From Roseobacter sp. (GTDB lineage Bacteria > Pseudomonadota > Alphaproteobacteria > Rhodobacterales > Rhodobacteraceae): DNA of 42,483 nt. Location of the stretch: positions 1-42,483 of the forward strand of contig NZ_JAHEHZ010000011.1 in the NCBI RefSeq assembly GCF_024639605.1. The letters are read 5' to 3'. Made by a program: the position numbers and the translations under genes. How positions within the stretch are numbered: the first letter of the stretch is position 1; each line of letters begins with the position of its first letter. Positions 16,810 to 25,734 of this stretch are shown here, piece after piece. Under the pieces are notes generated by a model that saw only the letters and a program-made list of their open reading frames with translations, had not been told where the DNA came from and made no database searches.

Positions 16810-17240
16810 GCGATCCGCAGACATATCTCGACGTGCTGGCCCGCCTGCCCGCCGCAGCGCCGACCGGTCTTGACGATCTTTTGTCCGGCTCCGGGCAGCC
16901 CGCGCAGGGACACGTGTTGCCGGGCGGACGTTTCATACCCTCGCCAGCTCTGTGGGAGACGGATGCGCCACGTGTCTCGCGCATCGGTCTGCGGGTCACC
17001 CGGCCTCCGGCTGATCTGCGCCGTATCGCCGCGCGTCTTGCCGCCATCGCGCTGGAGCGCGCGGTGTATCCGGTCGTGATCAGCCATGTCGGCGTTTGTG
17101 GCCTGCAGCAGTACGGGTTTCGTGTGGAACAGGTCGCGGGAACGGACGAGGAAGACCGGCGGTGCAGCGAAGAGCAGATCCGTCGCCTATGGAACCTCGC
17201 AATTATCGTGGACGCGCAGGAGCTGACCGGCTTCGGATAG
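16806..17240 (+). CDS. Unknown 144-residue protein coupled to glycosyltransferase
   Basis: The GTG start overlaps the glycosyltransferase stop (GTGA), the third such coupling step in this operon, which is the main argument that it is real. The protein is soluble with no signal or membrane segment. The N-terminal half is Pro/Gly-rich. The middle (RRIAARLAAIALERAVYPVV, then ISHVGVCGLQQYGFRVEQV) is helix-strand, and the end is acidic and helical. I do not recognise a family. It could be an accessory to the two transferases. It is followed by a hairpin terminator about 85 bp downstream. Confidence 0.72.
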   Translation: MSDPQTYLDVLARLPAAAPTGLDDLLSGSGQPAQGHVLPGGRFIPSPALWETDAPRVSRIGLRVTRPPADLRRIAARLAAIALERAVYPVVISHVGVCGLQQYGFRVEQVAGTDEEDRRCSEEQIRRLWNLAIIVDAQELTGFG

Positions 17241-17325
17241 ACGCCAGCTTCCCGGATCAGACACGCCGGATGCAGCGCCTGCTGCGGGACCACTAAGAAT
17301 ACTCTCACAATTGGCGCACAAAGCC

Positions 17326-17346
17326 CGCCGGGTTCCCGGCGCTTTT
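17326..17346 (+). terminator. Rho-independent terminator after the glycosyltransferase operon
   Basis: CGCCGGG at 17326-17332 pairs perfectly with CCCGGCG at 17335-17341 around a two-base loop (four when strained), followed by CTTTT on the plus strand. It sits 85 bp past the stop of the 144-residue protein and before the 3' end of the opposite-strand LOV gene. The T-run is short, so termination may be partial. Confidence 0.6.
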
Positions 17347-17397
17347 ACGTCCGGACAGGCATTTCACGTGCGGAAATAACCGGCACAGGCCTCGCGG

Positions 17398-17940
17398 TCA
17401 GGGCTCGGGCGTGAGCTCATTCAGCACACACCAGGACTGCAACAGACGCACAGCAGAGTCCGAGGCAATCCTGCGTCGCTCAAGCCGCACTCTCAAAGCG
17501 GCACTCTGCGCCTGCGCGAGCGGGCCGTCTTTCACCGGCACCGCATTCAGATCGTCCTCCTCATCCTTGCTCAGAACAAACTGCGTCCCCAGCGCAAGTT
17601 CCGGAAAACCTCTGTATGAACCAATATATTCCAGCAGCAGAAAATTACGGAATACGCTTCCGTCCATGCGCCTGTTTTTCAGGATGACCTGGGTTCGGCG
17701 CCGCTCCCGGAGCGCCAGGCGGACCTCTGCGCGCGCTTCATAGTTGGGAAATTCAGCCTGCAGAAAGCGACAGTTCTGACCCAGTTGCGCATCCGTGCAG
17801 CCGGTCATGTCCTTAAAACTCGAATTCATGAAAATCAGCGGTGCATCTTCAGCGGATAAATTCGACAACGTCAGTGCAAATAGCACCCGATTAAGGGTTT
17901 CCTCCAGGGACCCAAGAGCTAAATTAAAACGGTCGTCCAT
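17398..17940 (-). CDS. Short LOV-domain photoreceptor
   Basis: 180 residues, of which about 15-130 form a PAS fold of the LOV (light-oxygen-voltage) class. The flavin-adduct cysteine is C57 in GQNCRFLQ. The flavin-contacting Asn residues are in KNRRMDGSVFRN and the Gln in GTQFVLS, so all elements for a blue-light cysteinyl-FMN adduct are present; the usual Arg of GRNC is Gln. No output domain follows: the C-terminal 45 residues look helical and could be a dimerisation tail or linker. Start at 17940 is supported by AGAGG about six bases upstream; the longer frame to 18024 overlaps the divergent kinase. Divergent by 40 bp from a CheB-CheR-PAS-HWE kinase, which suggests a light or redox input to that pathway. 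LOV assignment strong, partner inferred. Confidence 0.9.
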   Translation of the reverse strand: MDDRFNLALGSLEETLNRVLFALTLSNLSAEDAPLIFMNSSFKDMTGCTDAQLGQNCRFLQAEFPNYEARAEVRLALRERRRTQVILKNRRMDGSVFRNFLLLEYIGSYRGFPELALGTQFVLSKDEEDDLNAVPVKDGPLAQAQSAALRVRLERRRIASDSAVRLLQSWCVLNELTPEP

Positions 17941-17980
17941 CGTCTGCCTCTTATCCTTCACGCTTCCGGTTTTACCTTCT

Positions 17981-20900
17981 ATGTCCCGAAATACAAATAC
18001 TGACGAGCCTGTCATCATTGGCATCGGCGCGTCCGCCGGCGGGCTCGAAGCCTTTCAGCAACTTCTGACCGGCCTGCCCGACGCGCATGATCTTATTCTC
18101 ATCCTGGTGCAACATCTCGACCCGGACCACGAAAGCCTGATGCCGGAGCTTGTCGCGGCGAAAACGAAATCTCCTGTGCACAGCGTAGAAGACAACATGC
18201 AGATCGAGCGCGGACATATTTATCTGATCCCGCCGGGCTATGAGATGGAAATAATCGGATTGTCGTTGCGGCTGACGAAATTTTCCGCGCCCCGCGGGCT
18301 GCGTCGTCCGATCGACCGGTTCTTTAACAGCCTCGCCAAAGAGCATGGCGAAAACGTCATCGCAGTTGTTCTGTCAGGCACTGGCAGTGACGGTGCGAAC
18401 GGTGCGCGGGAAATTAAAGGACAAGGCGGTCTGGTCTTTGTCCAGGACCCGCGCCAGGCCAAATACGACGGCATGCCACAAAGCGTGCTCGACCTGTGCG
18501 GGGCCGATGTCACGTCGAACGCGGAAGAGATCATCGATGTCGTGCGCGATTATTTCAACCTGCGCACGGGCAGGCACGAGGGCATGGAAACGGATGCCGA
18601 ATTTCTCTCACGGATCATGCGGCATGTCCGCTTTCGCACCGGGCACGATTTCACTGAATACAAAGACGCCACAATGCTCAGGCGGATCGCGGTGCGGATG
18701 TCTGTGCTCAATCTGAGTTCGCCCAATGACTACCTGAAATACATGGCGGAAACAAAAAGCGAAGCCGATCTTCTCTTTCGGGATCTGCTGATCAACGTAA
18801 CCAGCTTTTTCCGCGACGAGGATCATTTTGACACGCTGAAAGCCGAGATCATCCCTGAGCTGGTAGAGCAGACCGAAGAGCACGGCGAACTGCGTATCTG
18901 GGTGGCAGGCTGCTCGACAGGGGAAGAAGCCTATTCCATCGCCATGCTCGCCGCGGAAGAAATCAGTCGGGTAAATAAGCAGTGCAAGGTCGTGATCTTT
19001 GGCACCGACATCGATGAGCAGGCGCTGAGCGTTGCCCGCCACGGCCGCTATCCTGACGCCATTGCAGACGCCATCCCCGCCAACCTGATGGATCGGTATT
19101 TCAAACCCACAAAGGAAGGTTATGAAGTCGGCCCGCAACTGCGCGAGATGGTCCGGTTTTCACGGCACAGCTTTATCAAGGATCCGCCCTTTTCCAAGCT
19201 CGATATGGTCTCGTGCCGGAACGTGCTGATCTATCTCAAGGATACTTTGCAGGAACTGACGGGGCGGGTCTTTCACTACGCTCTGAACGAAAGCGGGTTT
19301 TTGTTCCTGGGGCCCAGTGAAAACCCGAAATCGATCCTGACATACTTTGATGAGATTTCGGCGCGCGCGCGCATCTTCCGGCGCAAGCCGGGTGCCGCGA
19401 AACCGCTGAACCTTGGCAGCCTGTCAGGCGCTGTGATGAACCGGCACAAAACGACGGCAGAAAAAACCGCGACCACGACAGAATTATCAGACCTTGACCG
19501 GGTGATCCTCAATGAATTCGCGCCCGCTTATCTGCACACCGATACCCGGGGCGATGTGATATTCTCTTCGGCCAACGCAAGCAGATATCTCACCATCCGG
19601 GCCGGCAAAGTGAGCACAGGTCTGTTCAGCATCATCGCCCCTGAACTCGAATCGACCTTCCGCAGGGTCGCCCGGACCGACCCGAAGCCGGGTGCCGCGG
19701 GCGAGATTGAATTTCAGGGAGAGATCAGCGGTCGACCCGAACGGCTGATCGTTTCAGCGCGACGGCTTGATGATGGCACGCAGCTTTTCGTCATCCGCGA
19801 CAATCTGCAACTCCTCGACAGCCGGCCAGGAGGGACCGCGGATCAGGGGTCCAAGCAGGACGCCTATGTCAATCAGCTCGAAACGGAGCTTGACGACGCT
19901 AAACAGGCGGTGCGCACCACCGTGGAAGAGCTCGAGACATCAAACGAAGAGCTTAAAAGCTCAAACGAAGAAATGATGTCGATGAACGAGGAGCTGCAAT
20001 CGGCCAATGAAGAGCTGACCACGATCAACGACGAGTTGCAGGAGAAGCTGCGTGCGCTCAATCAGGCCAATGTGGACCTCAACAATTTCGTACAGAGCGC
20101 CCGCGTCCCGTCTGTTTTCCTCGACGCGGATCTGCGGCTGCTGCGCTTCACCCCTGAAGCGGAGCGGTATTTCAGCTTCACCGAAAAAGACCTCGGCCGC
20201 AACCTCGCCGATCTGAGCGCCGAAATTGATCAGGACCGGCTGATTGAACTGTGTAAAAAAACCGTCACGGACCAGCTGGAGCGCGAAGAAGAGTTTCTGA
20301 CAAAGAACGAAAAAGTCAGCCTGTCAGTTCGGGTGATGCCCTATTCGCCTGACGGCAAGGACAGCCTCGGCGCTGTCTTTACCCTGCAGGACGTGACCGA
20401 ACTGCGCAAAGCTGTCCGGACGGCGGATTACGCCAAGGCGCTGGCAGATCGTCAGAAGGCCGAGGTCGAACAGATATATAAACACAGCCCCATGGCCATG
20501 GGTCTGGTGGGCCGCGACATGCGCTATATCAGGCTCAATGAGAAGCTGGCTGAAATTAACGGCGCGCCGGTCGATCAGCACATCGGCCGACGGATCCGCG
20601 ATATCATCCCCGATGTCGCCGATCACACCGAACAGCTGATCCGCACAGTTCTGGAGACCGGAAAACCGATCTTTAAAGAGCGGGTGACCGGCAGCACCCT
20701 GAACGAACCCGACAGAGTTCATATCTGGGAAAGCGACTGGCTGCCTTTTTACACCGGCGAAGGGCTCACAGGCGTCTCAGTCAACGTGAGGAACATCACA
20801 GAACAAGTTGAAACAGCGAACAATTTGCGCCGCATTATGCGCGAACTTGAGCATCGGGTAAAAAACATGCTCTCCAACGTCAACGCGCTGATAAACCGCG

Positions 20901-21427
20901 CGGGGCGCGAGGCGACAACTGATCGGGCCGTTTTCGATACGCTGACCAACCGCATTCAGGGGCTGGCGAAAACCCACTCGCTGCTGACGGCGGAAAACTG
21001 GTCCTCGGCGTTGCTGCGTGACGTGATCGAACCCGAAACGGCAGGCGTTTATGGCGAAGACCGGGTGACGCTCTCGGGACCGGATGTATTCGTGACCTCC
21101 GAGGCCACACTGGCGATCGGAATGGCCATCCATGAACTGGCGACTAATGCCGCTAAATATGGTGCCTTTTCCGGCGAGGACGGGCATGTCAGTGTAAACT
21201 GGTCGCGTATCACCGACGCGAGGAGCGACAGGCTGATTATTCAGTGGAAAGAATCCGGCGGACCGCAGATCGGCGGACCAGACAAAACAGGCTTTGGCAC
21301 GCAACTGATCAACTCCACGCTGGAGGGCAGTCTTGGCGGAACTGTGACGCCGGAATGGGAACAAAACGGGCTGCGCGTGGTTATTGAATTAAATTTCGAC
21401 GATGTCACAGTCTCAAAAGGAGCATGA
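17981..21427 (+). CDS. CheB-CheR-PAS hybrid HWE-family histidine kinase
   Basis: 1148 residues with, in order: CheB methylesterase (about 8-190; triad S18 in GASAGG, H45 in LVQHLDPDH, D137 in SGTGSDG); CheR methyltransferase (about 205-475; WVAGCSTGEEAYS and SCRNVLIYL); a PAS-like region (about 510-610); a long coiled coil (about 627-704, repeated TSNEELKSSNEE-type heptads); PAS domains (about 705-820 and 825-945); then an HWE kinase with phospho-acceptor H958 in ELEHRVKN, N-box HELATNAAKYGA and the IQWKESGGP tryptophan signature. This layout is known in alphaproteobacteria, where HWE kinases often feed stress responses. Start ATG at 17981 has no clear Shine-Dalgarno; a longer frame from 17795 would run antisense through the LOV gene. 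Its stop lies four bases before the response regulator start. Confidence 0.93.
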   Translation: MSRNTNTDEPVIIGIGASAGGLEAFQQLLTGLPDAHDLILILVQHLDPDHESLMPELVAAKTKSPVHSVEDNMQIERGHIYLIPPGYEMEIIGLSLRLTKFSAPRGLRRPIDRFFNSLAKEHGENVIAVVLSGTGSDGANGAREIKGQGGLVFVQDPRQAKYDGMPQSVLDLCGADVTSNAEEIIDVVRDYFNLRTGRHEGMETDAEFLSRIMRHVRFRTGHDFTEYKDATMLRRIAVRMSVLNLSSPNDYLKYMAETKSEADLLFRDLLINVTSFFRDEDHFDTLKAEIIPELVEQTEEHGELRIWVAGCSTGEEAYSIAMLAAEEISRVNKQCKVVIFGTDIDEQALSVARHGRYPDAIADAIPANLMDRYFKPTKEGYEVGPQLREMVRFSRHSFIKDPPFSKLDMVSCRNVLIYLKDTLQELTGRVFHYALNESGFLFLGPSENPKSILTYFDEISARARIFRRKPGAAKPLNLGSLSGAVMNRHKTTAEKTATTTELSDLDRVILNEFAPAYLHTDTRGDVIFSSANASRYLTIRAGKVSTGLFSIIAPELESTFRRVARTDPKPGAAGEIEFQGEISGRPERLIVSARRLDDGTQLFVIRDNLQLLDSRPGGTADQGSKQDAYVNQLETELDDAKQAVRTTVEELETSNEELKSSNEEMMSMNEELQSANEELTTINDELQEKLRALNQANVDLNNFVQSARVPSVFLDADLRLLRFTPEAERYFSFTEKDLGRNLADLSAEIDQDRLIELCKKTVTDQLEREEEFLTKNEKVSLSVRVMPYSPDGKDSLGAVFTLQDVTELRKAVRTADYAKALADRQKAEVEQIYKHSPMAMGLVGRDMRYIRLNEKLAEINGAPVDQHIGRRIRDIIPDVADHTEQLIRTVLETGKPIFKERVTGSTLNEPDRVHIWESDWLPFYTGEGLTGVSVNVRNITEQVETANNLRRIMRELEHRVKNMLSNVNALINRAGREATTDRAVFDTLTNRIQGLAKTHSLLTAENWSSALLRDVIEPETAGVYGEDRVTLSGPDVFVTSEATLAIGMAIHELATNAAKYGAFSGEDGHVSVNWSRITDARSDRLIIQWKESGGPQIGGPDKTGFGTQLINSTLEGSLGGTVTPEWEQNGLRVVIELNFDDVTVSKGA

Positions 21428-21431
21428 TTGC

Positions 21432-21818
21432 GTGTTGAATGGCCTGAAGGTTTTGTATCTGGAAGATGAGCTTCTCGTGGCAATGGATACAGCCGAATAC
21501 CTCGAAACGCTGGGGTTTGAGAGCGTTGCTGTAGCTTACCGTCTGGAAAGCGCGCATCAACTGATGGCAGACACCGATTTCGATCTGGCTGTTCTCGATA
21601 TAAATGTGGACCGCGGACAGACCAGTATCGCGCTCGGACGCCAACTGGCCCAGGCGGGGACCCGCGTGATTTTTGCCTCAGGCAATGGCGGGGACGCAGA
21701 TAAACTGCGCAGCGACGGTTTTGAATTTCTGGACAAGCCGTTTTCGCTGCCCGCGCTGGCGGACAAACTGCAGACGGCTGCAAAGGCTGAACCACAAAAC
21801 AGCGCCCCCATGAACTGA
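21432..21818 (+). CDS. Single-domain response regulator
   Basis: 128 residues containing only a receiver domain. The acidic pair is in LYLEDELL, the phospho-acceptor Asp in LAVLDINV, the switch residue is Ser in IFASGNG, and the conserved Lys is in FLDKPFSL. No output domain follows. GTG at 21432 is preferred because AAAAGGAG lies ten bases upstream; the ATG at 21402 would begin inside the kinase gene without a ribosome site. It directly follows the HWE kinase and is the obvious phosphorylation partner, possibly a phosphate sink or shuttle to a regulator encoded elsewhere. Confidence 0.92.
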   Translation: MLNGLKVLYLEDELLVAMDTAEYLETLGFESVAVAYRLESAHQLMADTDFDLAVLDINVDRGQTSIALGRQLAQAGTRVIFASGNGGDADKLRSDGFEFLDKPFSLPALADKLQTAAKAEPQNSAPMN

Positions 21819-21991
21819 AACCACGGCGGTTGCAGGCATGATACGCAGGGCTTCAGCTTCCGGTCCGCCGGGGCAGTTTCTCAGTGCTAAGGTACCCGTT
21901 TCCCCCTCGCATTTTGCTCAGGCCTGAGATGAGCCAACCGGGATTTGGGGCTGCAACGTGCTGCCGTGACGCCCGCCCCCGGCACAGATGA

Positions 21992-22019
21992 GGCGCCCCC
22001 TGTTGAGGGACGCCCCTTT
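21992..22019 (+). terminator. Possible weak terminator between convergent genes
   Basis: GGCG and CGCC flank an inner C-rich/G-rich pairing (one mismatch, short loop) and are followed on the plus strand by CCCCTTTG. It lies between the response regulator and the convergent TRAP binding-protein gene, where a terminator is expected. The T-run of three makes it weak evidence. Confidence 0.3.
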
Positions 22020-22034
22020 GCTGATCAGGCAGTT

Positions 22035-23072
22035 TTATTCAAAGTTATAGGGCGCACCGGCCTGGTTGATGACGCTGTTATATTCTTTGAAGATGTTGAC
22101 GATCTTCTGGTGCACTTCACCTTCCTGCGCCACTTCTTCCCAGAAAGCTTTGGCCGCATTCTCGACCTCGGCCCACTCTCCGGCGGGTACTGAACGCAAT
22201 TGCAGCTTGTCGCCATTAGCGCGCAGTGCAGCCTCACCACCCCAGTACCACTGATTGCGATATGTGTGTCCCGCTTCGGTTGCCGCCATCACGACCGATT
22301 TCAGATGATCCGGCAGGTCCGCCCAGCGTTCCTGGTTCACAAACCAGGATCCGATCCAGGCACCGGAGATGTTGTTGGTCAGGAAATAGTCCGTCACATC
22401 CGCCCAGCCCACGGTGTAATCTTCGGTGATGCCCGACCATGCCATACCGTCGAGTTCACCGGTCTGCACTGCGACCTCGGCATCCTCATAGGGAATGTTC
22501 ACCGGGACCACGCCGAACTGTGCGAGGAAGCGACCCGCCGTCGGGAATGTATAAAGCTTCAGACCATCAAGATCCGCCACGCTGGTGATCTCTTTTTTGG
22601 TGTTGAAGTTACAGGGATCCTGTCCTGCCGCCGAAAGCCATTTGACGCCGACCTTTGCGTATTCCTCTTCCCAGATGTCCTTCAGACCGTACTGGTTAAA
22701 GAGCACAGGCACGTCAAGTATGTGTTTGGTTGCAAAGGGAAAATAGCCACCGAACTGGCGCAAAGGCGTGGGCGAGGCCATTGAGTCGTCATCCGAGTGA
22801 ACGCCGTCAAGGGTGCCACGCTGCAGCGCCTGGAAAAGCTCTCCGGTGGGCACGATCTGGTCGGCATAGAAAAGCTCTACCTCAAGCTCGCCGTTGGCAT
22901 TGGCGTTGATGTAATCGATCACCGGCTTGGTGACGTGCTCTCCCAGCGCGCTGCCGGCATATGTCTGGAAACGCCATTTGATTGCCGTTTGCGCTTTGAC
23001 GATTGCGGGACTGGCAAGCGTGGCAGCGGCACCGACACCTGCTGTGGTCAGAAACTTACGTCTGGTTGTCAT
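22035..23072 (-). CDS. dctP: TRAP transporter solute-binding protein (DctP family)
   Basis: Periplasmic receptor of a tripartite ATP-independent transporter, 345 residues. The N-terminus TTRRKFLTTAGVGAAATL ending in IVKAQT is a twin-arginine type signal. The body has the DctP fold, with LFQALQRGTLDGVHSDDDS and AEVAVQTGELDGMAWSG as characteristic TRAP segments; the conserved binding Arg cannot be placed confidently. The ATG at 23072 has AGAGGAAAG seven bases upstream; a frame to 23117 has no such site. It is the last gene of the operon after the large membrane subunit. The presence of an N-formylglutamate amidohydrolase-like gene upstream suggests an acylated amino acid or other organic acid as ligand, but that is inference. 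The symbol denotes the component, not a dicarboxylate substrate. Confidence 0.93.
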   Translation of the reverse strand: MTTRRKFLTTAGVGAAATLASPAIVKAQTAIKWRFQTYAGSALGEHVTKPVIDYINANANGELEVELFYADQIVPTGELFQALQRGTLDGVHSDDDSMASPTPLRQFGGYFPFATKHILDVPVLFNQYGLKDIWEEEYAKVGVKWLSAAGQDPCNFNTKKEITSVADLDGLKLYTFPTAGRFLAQFGVVPVNIPYEDAEVAVQTGELDGMAWSGITEDYTVGWADVTDYFLTNNISGAWIGSWFVNQERWADLPDHLKSVVMAATEAGHTYRNQWYWGGEAALRANGDKLQLRSVPAGEWAEVENAAKAFWEEVAQEGEVHQKIVNIFKEYNSVINQAGAPYNFE

Positions 23073-23135
23073 GGGTCTTTCCTCTCTGTTGAAGGTCTTG
23101 TGAATTGCGTCCCGCATACCGGGATCTTTTTGTCT

Positions 23136-24461
23136 TTAATTTCCGTACACATACCCCGGCAGCCAAAGGGCGATTTCGGGGAAGGCCATGATTGTGGCGA
23201 GGGCCACAACCATCACCAGCACAAAAGGCAGGATTGAAGAATAGATGTCTTTCAGCGTTATCTCAGGCGGTGCCATCGCGCGCATCAGAAACAGGTTATA
23301 GCCAAACGGCGGTGTCATATATGCAATCTGTGTGGTGATCGTGTAAAGCACACCATACCATATCAGATCAAAGCCGAGCGCGCCCACCAGCGGCACATAC
23401 AGCGGTGCGACAATTACCAGCATCGCCGTATCATCGAGAAAAGTGCCCATAAGGATAAAGCTGAGCTGCATCAGGATAAGGATCGTCCAGGGGCTGAGAC
23501 CGAATTTCTCGGTAAACAGGCTCTCAATCGCTTTGACGGCACCCAGCCCGTCAAAAACCGCGCCAAAGGCCAGAGCCGCCAGGATGATCCACATGAACAT
23601 GCACGAGATGCCAAGGGTCTTGCGCACGCTTGTCTCGAAGACGTCATAGGTCATCCGGCCTTTGAGCACGGCAGCCAGGAAGGCCGCGATCGCGCCGATG
23701 GCCGAGCTTTCCACCAGCGATGTCCAGCCGTTCACAAAAGGCACCATCATCGAAAAGAAGATAAAGAGCGGCAGCACGCCCGCCCCCAGCAGCCTGATTT
23801 TCTGTGCCATCGGCATGTCACGGTCCTCAGGCGGCAGCACGGGTCCGAGTGCCGGATTGAGGCGGCAACGGATCACGATATAGATCACGAACATCGCGGC
23901 CATCATCAGACCCGGCAGCACCCCGGCAAGCCAGAGCTGTCCCACCGGCTGACGCGCGATCATCGCATAAAGCACCAGCACCACAGAGGGCGGCACAAGG
24001 ATGCCGAGCGATGATCCCGCCTGAATAACACCGGTCACCATGCGTTTGTCATAGCCGCGTTTGAGAAGCTCCGGCAGCGCAATCGTGGCTCCGATCGCCA
24101 TGCCGGCAACCGACAGACCGTTCATCGCGGAGATCAGCACCATCAGCCCGATGGTGCCCACCGCAAGCCCGCCCGACAGCCCGCCCATCCAGACGTGGAA
24201 CATTTTGTAAAGATCATCCGCAATCCGGGATTCCGACAGGATATAGCCCATGAAAATGAACATCGGCAGCGTCAGCAGCGGATACCATTTCATCAGCTTG
24301 ATCGCGGCGGCAAATCCCAGATCATAGCCCCCCCGGTCACCCCAGAGAAAGAACGCCGCCACCACAGCGACAAATCCGATGGCGCCGAAAACACGCTGCC
24401 CGGTCAGCAGCATCAGCATCATCGAAGAGAACATGAGGATCGCGATGGCCTCATAGGACAT
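23136..24461 (-). CDS. dctM: TRAP transporter large permease (DctM family)
   Basis: 441 residues with about twelve hydrophobic segments from EAIAILMFSSMMLMLLTGQR to VMVVALATIMAFPEIALWLP, matching the sodium-coupled DctM subunit. Family hallmarks include the MFIFMGYILSES region near residue 65, SAMNGLSVAGMAIGATIALP and GVIQAGSSLGILVPPSVVLV, and late TPPFGYNLFLMRAM. Its ATG shares one base with the TGA of DctQ (TGATG), so the two are translationally coupled; DctP follows after a 63-bp gap. Length is normal. Confidence 0.95.
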   Translation of the reverse strand: MSYEAIAILMFSSMMLMLLTGQRVFGAIGFVAVVAAFFLWGDRGGYDLGFAAAIKLMKWYPLLTLPMFIFMGYILSESRIADDLYKMFHVWMGGLSGGLAVGTIGLMVLISAMNGLSVAGMAIGATIALPELLKRGYDKRMVTGVIQAGSSLGILVPPSVVLVLYAMIARQPVGQLWLAGVLPGLMMAAMFVIYIVIRCRLNPALGPVLPPEDRDMPMAQKIRLLGAGVLPLFIFFSMMVPFVNGWTSLVESSAIGAIAAFLAAVLKGRMTYDVFETSVRKTLGISCMFMWIILAALAFGAVFDGLGAVKAIESLFTEKFGLSPWTILILMQLSFILMGTFLDDTAMLVIVAPLYVPLVGALGFDLIWYGVLYTITTQIAYMTPPFGYNLFLMRAMAPPEITLKDIYSSILPFVLVMVVALATIMAFPEIALWLPGYVYGN

Positions 24462-24982
24462 CAGATCTTCTCCCCCATGTCGTAGCCTTTGAGGCGCAGT
24501 ATGTCCTTGAAGAACTCGGAGAACGCCTGCAGCAACATCAGGAATATCCCCACAAGCATGATCGCCTTAACCGGCCAGAGATACGGGCGCCAGACTGAAG
24601 AGCTTCGCTCTCCGCCGTAGCTGATCGAATACTGAAAACTTTCCCAGCCGCCCCAGAGCAGAAAGATCAGATAGACAATCAGAAACACAATGGTCATCGC
24701 GTCGACCTGAGCCTTGCGGTGATCCGACCACTCGCCATAAAGCAGGTCCATCCGCACGTTTGCCCCCATCTGTATCGAGTAAGGCCCGCCCAGCATATAA
24801 TAGGCGACCATGGCGAACTGCGCGACTTCCAGCGTCCAGAGTGACGGATCAAAGAAGGTTTTGCTGACAGACGACCAGAGCAGGATCGCCATCATCACAA
24901 AGATCCCGTACATCACCACGCGCCCGATGCGATAGTTCAGCCCGTCGATTATCCGGGTGTATCGCATCGCGAAATTCAGCAT
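24461..24982 (-). CDS. dctQ: TRAP transporter small permease (DctQ family)
   Basis: 173 residues with four hydrophobic segments, the normal DctQ topology: VVMYGIFVMMAILLWSSVSK, then a second around AQFAMVAYYMLGGPYSIQMG, a third at MTIVFLIVYLIFLLWGGWES and a fourth at LWPVKAIMLVGIFLMLLQAF. The PYSIQMGANVRMDLLY stretch is typical of the family. It overlaps the amidohydrolase stop by seven bases and the DctM start by one, making this a single operon. An internal ATG at 24967 could also serve as start; neither has a strong ribosome site, consistent with coupling. Confidence 0.93.
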   Translation of the reverse strand: MLNFAMRYTRIIDGLNYRIGRVVMYGIFVMMAILLWSSVSKTFFDPSLWTLEVAQFAMVAYYMLGGPYSIQMGANVRMDLLYGEWSDHRKAQVDAMTIVFLIVYLIFLLWGGWESFQYSISYGGERSSSVWRPYLWPVKAIMLVGIFLMLLQAFSEFFKDILRLKGYDMGEKI

Positions 24983-25734
24983 ATGGCGGCACCGGCAGGT
25001 GTCAGGGCGCGTCTGATCCAGCCCGACAAAAGATCCGCCATCGCGGCCTGATCGCGCTCGTTTCCGATCAGATCGTTGCGCACTTCGAGCATCACGTTCA
25101 GGTGTCCGGGTCCGAGTGCGTGTTCTTTCAGTGTATGGGTCACACCATCCGCAGGCCCGTAAGGCTCATTTCGCCGCACGACACAGGCCCCCGGCGCATC
25201 TAACAACAGCGCATCCGCCAGACGGGTATCTTTGTCATGCAGAACGCCGATTTCGACATCCCTGTTCTGCCCGTGATACACAGGCGTGAAACTGTGCACC
25301 GTCACAAGCACAGGGTCAGACACGCGGGCCAGCACCTCAGACAGAGCAGCACGGAAAGGTTCATAGTATGTCGCCACCCGATCCGCTTTCTGCGCCGTGC
25401 TAAGGCCTTTGTTGCCCGGCACGTCCACAATCTCGCTGCGTTCCGGCATCGCACCCGCCGCGTCGGGCGGCCGGTTACAGTCATAGATCAGGCGCGAGAT
25501 GCGCGAGGCCACGAGCACCGCATCAAGCTGCCGCGACATGCCCCGGGCCACCGACACTGCGCCCGGATCCCAGGCGACGTGACTGTGCAGGGCATCCCCG
25601 CTCAGACCCAGATCGTCAAATTCGGCCGGAATATGCGCGCTGGCATGCTCGCAGACGAGTACGACAGGCGACGTTGCCTTTGCATTATACACCTCAACCA
25701 CGGCGTCGTCGGATAGGCGTTCCGGATGATTCAT
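24976..25734 (-). CDS. N-formylglutamate amidohydrolase family protein
   Basis: 252 residues of the FGase family, zinc enzymes that release formate from N-formylglutamate or act on related N-acyl amino acids. Supporting features: VVLVCEHASAHIPAEF near the N-terminus with the EHAS motif, HSHVAWDPGAVSVARGMS, the CNRPPDAA segment and VTVHSFTPVYHGQNR. The start at 25734 has GGAG five bases upstream; the longer frame would run into the divergent regulator's leader. It is the first gene of the TRAP operon, so it probably acts on what the transporter brings in. There are no other histidine-degradation genes nearby, so a hutG role is not supported. Confidence 0.9.
   Translation of the reverse strand: MNHPERLSDDAVVEVYNAKATSPVVLVCEHASAHIPAEFDDLGLSGDALHSHVAWDPGAVSVARGMSRQLDAVLVASRISRLIYDCNRPPDAAGAMPERSEIVDVPGNKGLSTAQKADRVATYYEPFRAALSEVLARVSDPVLVTVHSFTPVYHGQNRDVEIGVLHDKDTRLADALLLDAPGACVVRRNEPYGPADGVTHTLKEHALGPGHLNVMLEVRNDLIGNERDQAAMADLLSGWIRRALTPAGAAIC

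Noticed and set aside
17795-17980. 62-codon N-terminal extension of the CheB-CheR-HWE kinase
   Set aside because: Runs antisense through the LOV gene, and the CheB domain begins right after the ATG at 17981.
21402-21431. ATG at 21402 as the response regulator start
   Set aside because: Lies within the kinase gene with no ribosome site; AAAAGGAG correctly precedes the GTG at 21432.
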